DNA of 64,000 nt, taken from NCBI GenBank assembly GCA_009859145.1, contig VRVR01000004.1, positions 186,001 to 250,000 of the forward strand, in the 5' to 3' direction. The DNA comes from Andalucia godoyi. Taxonomy: Eukaryota > Discoba > Jakobea > Jakobida > Andaluciidae. A program made the position numbers and the translations under genes. Below are positions 59,445 to 64,000 of the stretch, piece after piece; within the stretch, counting starts at the first letter, position 1, and every line of letters starts with the position of its first letter. The notes under the pieces are model-generated. The model saw only the letters and a list, made by a program, of their open reading frames with translations. It was not told the origin of the DNA and did not search any database.

Positions 59445-61463
59445 TCAACAAATGAAGAAGGAAAAATCTTCTCCGGCACTCACGTTCAGGAATTGCCGTC
59501 CTGCTGCTGTCGGAGCGACAACTTTCTGAGGATCTGCAATGAAATGCCGGTGCTTGTCGAGAGCAAGATCAGAATCTGCTGCAATCTCCGCGCCAAGCTG
59601 GCCACAGGACCCGGAGCCCCATGCATAGACAGAGCCGTTTTCCAGACAAACAAGAGAATGGTAGTAGCCGCATGCAGCAGATTTCACTGAACATTCAAAT
59701 CGGTGCGACACGCACGGAGATTCGTTCGACGTCTTCCCGATGCGACCACGGGCAGACCGTCCAAATGCAACAACAGTCCCATCATCACACACAGCAAGGT
59801 TGTGAAATAAACCAGAAACAATGCGCAAAACAGAGTAGGACGAAAGAGATTCCAGAGGAAGAAACATGAACTGATGACATGATCCAGAAAAGCCAAGTTG
59901 ACCTTGATCGGTGGCCCCACACCCTAGAATAAGCCCCGAGTCTGTCAAAGCCAGGGAATGGGAATAGCCCGCGGACAAATCAACGACTTTGTGCCATCGA
60001 TTTCCCAAGAGCCCACTCACAAGAGTCGGCACGGATCTGTCTTCAAAGTCGCACAGTCCTAGTTCGCCAGAAGCGTTTCGCCCACACGAAAGAACGCAGC
60101 CATCTTCTGTTAGCAAAAGGGTGTGAGAGAATCCGCAGACCACTTTAGTGACTCGTTGATCGCTCTCATCTCGCCCAGAATCTTCAATGTAAAAGGAGTC
60201 AATGCACGTAGGAAGCAGCAGGTCCTGGCCATGCAAATCAGCACCTACTCCACACTGCCCGTACAGATTAAACCCAAACGCAAACACTTCACCTGTCGAC
60301 GACAAACAAACAGAATGCGCAGCACCAGCAGCAACATCCACGATTCGAATCTTCTCATCGACAAAGAATTGAATGGCTTTGAAAGAAGACAAGGAATACT
60401 CGCTGCCATGGCCGAGTCGGCCATGCGCACCTAACCCAGCAGAAAATACGACACCGTCCTCCGATAGGACAATCGCATGAGCAGAGCCGCTCGACACCTT
60501 TCGAATACGCATTCCTGAAAGGCAGCTAATGGGAACCGGCATCCACAAGGAGCTTGTTTCCGCACTCTCCTCATTAGCACCAATCCCTAGAACTCCACTT
60601 TCATTATTACCTGTCGCAAAGATGGTGACTGTTGAGCATCCTTCCAATGGGTCGGAGTTCACAGTATCCATTCGCAGATGCTTCATTTTCGACTGTACAT
60701 CCACATCAGCATGCACTCGTCCATTTGATCTCGATGCGGATGATTCGGGGCCCGACTTCGTGACATCTGCCTCCGTTGTCAGGATTTGTTCCAAAACCGG
60801 GGCCTTACCGGCCTCCGTTAATGCGCCACTGTCTTTTGGAGTCGAGTCCCCTACAGCTGCTGTTGTTGTCATCAGACTATCTTCGCGGACATTCGGAGAC
60901 TGACCACAATTTGCCTGCCCGACCTTTTCCAATTCCTCCAGTACCAGATCCATTGTCGGATCATTCTTCTTTGAAAGCTTTTCTTCTTCGACTTCCGCTC
61001 GCACAGCAGCAAGAAATGAGAGTTCCTCGTCAGGAATAGGCTTATTCAAACCCAACTTCTCAGCCAACTTGGCAAGATACACGAGACAGGAGGTAACAAG
61101 CCTTGGGTTCTTATCTGCAATAAGATCATCCGGCAAAAAAATGAGAGTTTCTGGAAACTTGAGAGATCTGCATGCATTTGCAAACTGCTCAAGATTCTCC
61201 CGAACAAAAAACGGATCAAGCTTCTTATGGACTTTCTTCTTGATTAGCCCAGGGCTGATCTTTTGCATGAACGAACATAGTACTTGACCATCATACAAAG
61301 AATCGCGGAAGTCGGCAGCTTGCAATGGCTGTCCCACAATCTTTTCGAGATAGATCAGAAGCTCACTCTGCAAAAATAACAACTGTTCCTGCTGAAAATC
61401 CCTGCGCAGGGTCGAAACTGACCGACCATGAACTTTCTTGAGTTTGCGTTTTGGTTCTTCCAT
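59445..61463 (-). CDS. Calponin-homology plus RCC1-repeat protein
   Basis: The protein has 672 residues from the ATG at 61463; the longer upstream frame is repeat-derived. Residues about 25-150 resemble a CH domain (LLIYLEKIVGQPLQAADFRD, SLYDGQVLCSFMQKISPGLI, LEQFANACRSLKFPETLIF). A linker of about 120 residues leads to RCC1-type beta-propeller repeats with VFSAGLGAHGRLGHGSEYSL, VFAFGFNLYGQCGVG, VLSCGRNASGELGL, ILGCGATDQGQLGF, VVAFGRSARGRIGK and VYAWGSGSCGQLGA. A CH domain suggests actin or microtubule binding; RCC1 propellers may act as GTPase exchange factors or scaffolds. The combination is uncommon and I cannot name an orthologue. It is divergent from the IC97 gene. Confidence 0.82.
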   Translation of the reverse strand: MEEPKRKLKKVHGRSVSTLRRDFQQEQLLFLQSELLIYLEKIVGQPLQAADFRDSLYDGQVLCSFMQKISPGLIKKKVHKKLDPFFVRENLEQFANACRSLKFPETLIFLPDDLIADKNPRLVTSCLVYLAKLAEKLGLNKPIPDEELSFLAAVRAEVEEEKLSKKNDPTMDLVLEELEKVGQANCGQSPNVREDSLMTTTAAVGDSTPKDSGALTEAGKAPVLEQILTTEADVTKSGPESSASRSNGRVHADVDVQSKMKHLRMDTVNSDPLEGCSTVTIFATGNNESGVLGIGANEESAETSSLWMPVPISCLSGMRIRKVSSGSAHAIVLSEDGVVFSAGLGAHGRLGHGSEYSLSSFKAIQFFVDEKIRIVDVAAGAAHSVCLSSTGEVFAFGFNLYGQCGVGADLHGQDLLLPTCIDSFYIEDSGRDESDQRVTKVVCGFSHTLLLTEDGCVLSCGRNASGELGLCDFEDRSVPTLVSGLLGNRWHKVVDLSAGYSHSLALTDSGLILGCGATDQGQLGFSGSCHQFMFLPLESLSSYSVLRIVSGLFHNLAVCDDGTVVAFGRSARGRIGKTSNESPCVSHRFECSVKSAACGYYHSLVCLENGSVYAWGSGSCGQLGAEIAADSDLALDKHRHFIADPQKVVAPTAAGRQFLNVSAGEDFSFFIC

Positions 61464-61884
61464 TTTGCACGATGCCTCCCAACGAGTTCCGTAAACGGTG
61501 TTTTGGATGAAATATAATAACAATAACAAGAAGAAGAAGAAGAACAAGAAGAAGAGATTCGTTGAGACTCGGTGCTCGGAATGGCGGCGGGCTTCGGGGT
61601 TTTTTCCCTCGCAAAACACCGGAATCCGGAAACCGAAAGTCCCGAAGTCCCCGAAGCCACCAATCCACCCATCCGTCCCGTTCCCCTGCTGTCCCATTTC
61701 GTCCAGTTGATGCTTTGCCAAAAAAAAAAAAACAACAACAAAAAAACAGCCGTTTGCATCAATTGAAGGAAGAAGGACGCTGTCTCTCGGCTGGAAGAAA
61801 ACGTTGGCAAAAAGCAGCGGCTCGGCCACGCAGTTTCTGAATCCTGTGCTCAGCGTGTTTTTCAGTTTCAAACGATTATTGAAG
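61464..61884. promoter_or_regulatory. Divergent promoter region, CH-RCC1 / IC97
   Basis: About 420 bases with AAG and A-rich runs (61520-61556, 61721-61745). Both neighbours are candidate cytoskeletal genes, so co-regulation is plausible but not shown. Confidence 0.4.
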
Positions 61885-63747
61885 ATGCCACCCAAAAAGA
61901 CCAAGAAGCAGCGTGAAGAAGAGGAGCGGAAGCGTAAGGAAGAAGAAGACCGCTTACGGGCGGAGGAAGAAGAACGCCAAAGGATCGAAGCTGAGAAGCA
62001 GCGGAAAATCCGAGAAGAGGAAGAGCGCAAAAGGCTTATTGCAGAGGGCGAAAAGCGAGCCGTTGAGGCGGAGTTCCTTGCTCGAGAAGCTGTAGAGTAT
62101 ACGTCTTACGTGTCTGATTTTGAAAACCGGCGACATGCCAGTGTTAAGGCTCGTCTCGAAATGCGAGAATGGAAACATGCCTCTGCCTGTTCTCGTCTGC
62201 CGGACGCCAGTTCAGTTCGTGACATGAACACGTTTTATTCCGCGTGCAATGAAGATCCCTTAAAAACGATTGAAGACGCAGACCAGTGCTTCTTGATTCT
62301 CGAACATGCCGTCCTCGCGCAGACTGTGAATGATCACAAGAACCATCTGCTGGATGCTTCTCAAACTGCGATCGATACGTTTACTGCCAAGACGATGATG
62401 TTTGATTCTGAAAAAGGGGTATCGGATGAGTGCGGCAACAGAGGAGGGTTTACAAGGATTGTACGCGATTCTTCTCGAATTGGTGTTGGAATCTGGGCAA
62501 ACACAAAGAAGGATCCTCGTACGCGCACCGTGGATTTCGGAAAGCTAGCGTCGTACTGCGATATCCCCAGATCACTTGCAATAGCCAATATCGCGATTCG
62601 TTATACGAGCATTCATGCACTAGGGTCTATTCCGTCAGACAAGCTGTTCCTTGCAGTTGGGGGTCTGCATCGATTTGAATTGCTGGCTCTCCCGCCTGCA
62701 CCGAAACATCCCGAAGACGGAGCCCCGGAGGACGCGTGGACTGTTCGATTGATTCCTACGAATGCTGAGACTCACGTTCATCACGTAACGTATCCACCAC
62801 AAATGGAAAGCACCACTCCAGCGTCTGGTGTTCCTGCCATTAGTCTGCGATTCACCGTTGTCGTTCCGAATGATGTGCTAATCCGCGTGGACGCGTCCGC
62901 AGGGGACATAGTTCGCGTTGGAGAATGGGACGAAAGCAATTCCAGTTGGAGGGTGGATTCAAGTGCGGTGCAGCAAGCAACGTTTATACCGGACACTCGG
63001 CAGTTGTCTTTTCAAGCGGCGCGATTTGGGACGTTTGCTTTGCTGTTCCCGAGAGCTTATGACCTTCCGCTGGCGACGTGTCATGTGCGCCGCACATCGG
63101 CAAACGTCGTAAGCCTATACATTCAAGGCAAGAGACGATGGTCTGCAGCGGACCTTGACGTTGAGATATCAGTCTCTTCCGAGGGTTGCAAAGTCGTTCG
63201 GCCTGCGCTGCCGGTTCCGATAGAAGGAGATCCGTACCCCGTGCTCGTTGCGCTCCAAAAATACGGATTACATGTCATGTTTGAGGAATTTGACGCTGCA
63301 GAAATTGAGAATCTGGTTCCCAAAAGCCAAAGTCTCGAAGAGAAAGCATACGCAGAAATTGCGTTGATGATTGCTTCTGGTTGTCTGCACCGTGTGGAAG
63401 TAAGCAAGTGGAATCGTTCCGCTCCAGCTGACACTGGCATTGTGCGGCTCTTTGCGGAAGCTGTATCTGAGGATGTTGTGGCGGAAGCTCACGAGTCTCA
63501 CTGGTGTCGAGTTCCCGATTGCGGAGAAGAATCAGAAAATTGGCCTCATGACGATTTCTTGCGAAAGCAGGACACACACATCAATCTGTTTTACCTTGTG
63601 AAGTCTCTGCGAGAACAAGGAGCAATTCCAGCCATTGAAAGTGGAAGCGAATCCGACGATGATTATGTGCATCGAGTGGACATGAGCACTGTCGATTTCT
63701 TGACAGAACTGCTGCGCCTAGTCAGACCCTTATCATTTTCGTCGTAG
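61885..63747 (+). CDS. DNAI7: Axonemal dynein component Casc1/IC97 (DNAI7)
   Basis: The protein has 620 residues from the ATG at 61885. The N-terminal 75 residues are a Lys/Glu/Arg helix (PPKKTKKQREEEERKRKEEE). The Casc1_N-type domain follows (REWKHASACSRLPDASSVRD, MNTFYSACNEDPLKTIED). The conserved IGVGIWANTKKDPRTRTVDF matches the Casc1/IC97 signature, with the C-terminal propeller-like region after it (FGTFALLFPRAYDLP). IC97 is an I1/f inner-arm dynein intermediate-chain-associated protein in Chlamydomonas and is required for motility. With IFT70 it indicates a motile flagellum. Confidence 0.9.
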   Translation: MPPKKTKKQREEEERKRKEEEDRLRAEEEERQRIEAEKQRKIREEEERKRLIAEGEKRAVEAEFLAREAVEYTSYVSDFENRRHASVKARLEMREWKHASACSRLPDASSVRDMNTFYSACNEDPLKTIEDADQCFLILEHAVLAQTVNDHKNHLLDASQTAIDTFTAKTMMFDSEKGVSDECGNRGGFTRIVRDSSRIGVGIWANTKKDPRTRTVDFGKLASYCDIPRSLAIANIAIRYTSIHALGSIPSDKLFLAVGGLHRFELLALPPAPKHPEDGAPEDAWTVRLIPTNAETHVHHVTYPPQMESTTPASGVPAISLRFTVVVPNDVLIRVDASAGDIVRVGEWDESNSSWRVDSSAVQQATFIPDTRQLSFQAARFGTFALLFPRAYDLPLATCHVRRTSANVVSLYIQGKRRWSAADLDVEISVSSEGCKVVRPALPVPIEGDPYPVLVALQKYGLHVMFEEFDAAEIENLVPKSQSLEEKAYAEIALMIASGCLHRVEVSKWNRSAPADTGIVRLFAEAVSEDVVAEAHESHWCRVPDCGEESENWPHDDFLRKQDTHINLFYLVKSLREQGAIPAIESGSESDDDYVHRVDMSTVDFLTELLRLVRPLSFSS

Positions 63748-63781
63748 TACGTAAAAAAAAAAAAGCCATTTGCAATACACA

Positions 63782-64000
63782 TTAGGCGCTGCAGAGCGGA
63801 AACAGCCATTTCAATAGTTTGTGGTGCTCAACCTTCGATGATACATTTTGGAAGGTCTGAGCATCAATCTGTTCCCACGGCAGCTCACTCCGAGACTTCT
63901 TCTCCAGATGCTCGAACACTTGAAGCGATTCCAGCAACGTAGCGGAATGCGAATTGAGCGCAGGACCTGCATTGTCCGCAGCGGATCCTCCGGGTTGAGA
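63782..64000 (-). CDS. C-terminal end of an unidentified protein, cut by window edge
   Basis: The frame is open from base 64000 to TAA at 63784-63782 and gives the last 72 residues, ending KLLKWLFPLCSA. It is preceded by an amphipathic stretch (LLESLQVFEHLEKKSRSELP, WEQIDAQTFQNVSSKVEHH). I do not recognise the family. The gene is convergent with IC97 across 34 bases. Confidence 0.6.
   Translation of the reverse strand, partial: SQPGGSAADNAGPALNSHSATLLESLQVFEHLEKKSRSELPWEQIDAQTFQNVSSKVEHHKLLKWLFPLCSA

Overview
This is a eukaryotic nuclear window: intron-poor, densely packed, from a flagellated unicellular organism. The evidence is spliced genes with GT..AG introns, no bacterial-style ribosome sites or operons, and clear eukaryotic families (IFT70, Casc1/IC97, RPN12, DCP2, TFB2, SWI/SNF ATPase, Ssn6-like corepressor, CLPTM1, EFR3, OCRL-type phosphatase). 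IFT70 and Casc1/IC97 imply a motile cilium or flagellum. The lineage cannot be fixed from the sequence alone; a free-living heterotrophic flagellate fits best. Intergenic spacers are short and rich in homopolymers and microsatellites.

Layout. 1-1022 (-): 5' part of IFT70. 1413-2816 (+): kynurenine-type aminotransferase. 2976-7008 (-): two tandem Stealth-family phosphotransferases. 7232-8046: a decayed Fanzor (eukaryotic TnpB). 8501-11197 (+): FERM plus leucine-rich repeats, overlapping at the stop codon with a JMJD7-type hydroxylase (11194-12334 -). 12705-14033 (+): orphan. 14407-15827 (-): short oxysterol-binding protein. 16283-17038 (+): RPN12. 17174-20142 (-): six-BRCT protein in five exons. 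20613-21614 (-): alpha/beta hydrolase. 22244-23617 (+): DCP2. 24658-27018 (-): EFR3. 27415-28821 (+): coiled-coil orphan. 29267-33010 (-): Ssn6/Cyc8-like corepressor. 34225-36186 (-): Cys-rich membrane orphan. 36491-38014 (+): TFIIH p52. 38266-40818 (-): OCRL/INPP5B-like phosphatase. 41170-43102 (+): CLPTM1. 43126-44082 (-): bacterial-type pfkB sugar-phosphate kinase. 44405-45534 (+): proline iminopeptidase. 45639-46070 (-): Alba. 46458-47633 (+): MAP kinase kinase. 47634-49936: largest unresolved region. 49937-50590 (-): MtnB. 50683-52218 (+): BCS1-like AAA protein. 52219-52839 (-): orphan. 53175-54587 (+): secreted L-type lectin. 54596-58312 (-): SWI/SNF ATPase with bromodomain. 58751-59070 (-): second Fanzor fragment. 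59445-61463 (-): CH plus RCC1 protein. 61885-63747 (+): Casc1/IC97. 63782-64000 (-): C-terminus of an unidentified gene.

Most genes serve housekeeping roles: phosphoinositide and membrane traffic (EFR3, OSBP, OCRL), mRNA decay (DCP2), transcription (TFB2, Ssn6-like, SWI/SNF), genome maintenance (BRCT), proteolysis (RPN12), methionine salvage (MtnB) and the axoneme (IFT70, IC97).

The most unusual content is the pair of degenerate Fanzor copies about 50 kb apart. They share a GC-rich hairpin block in the last codons and an ATATGCATGT motif just after the stop, which together look like a conserved element end and candidate guide-RNA region. All thirteen introns I could model begin GTATG. Several convergent gene pairs touch or overlap at their stop codons.
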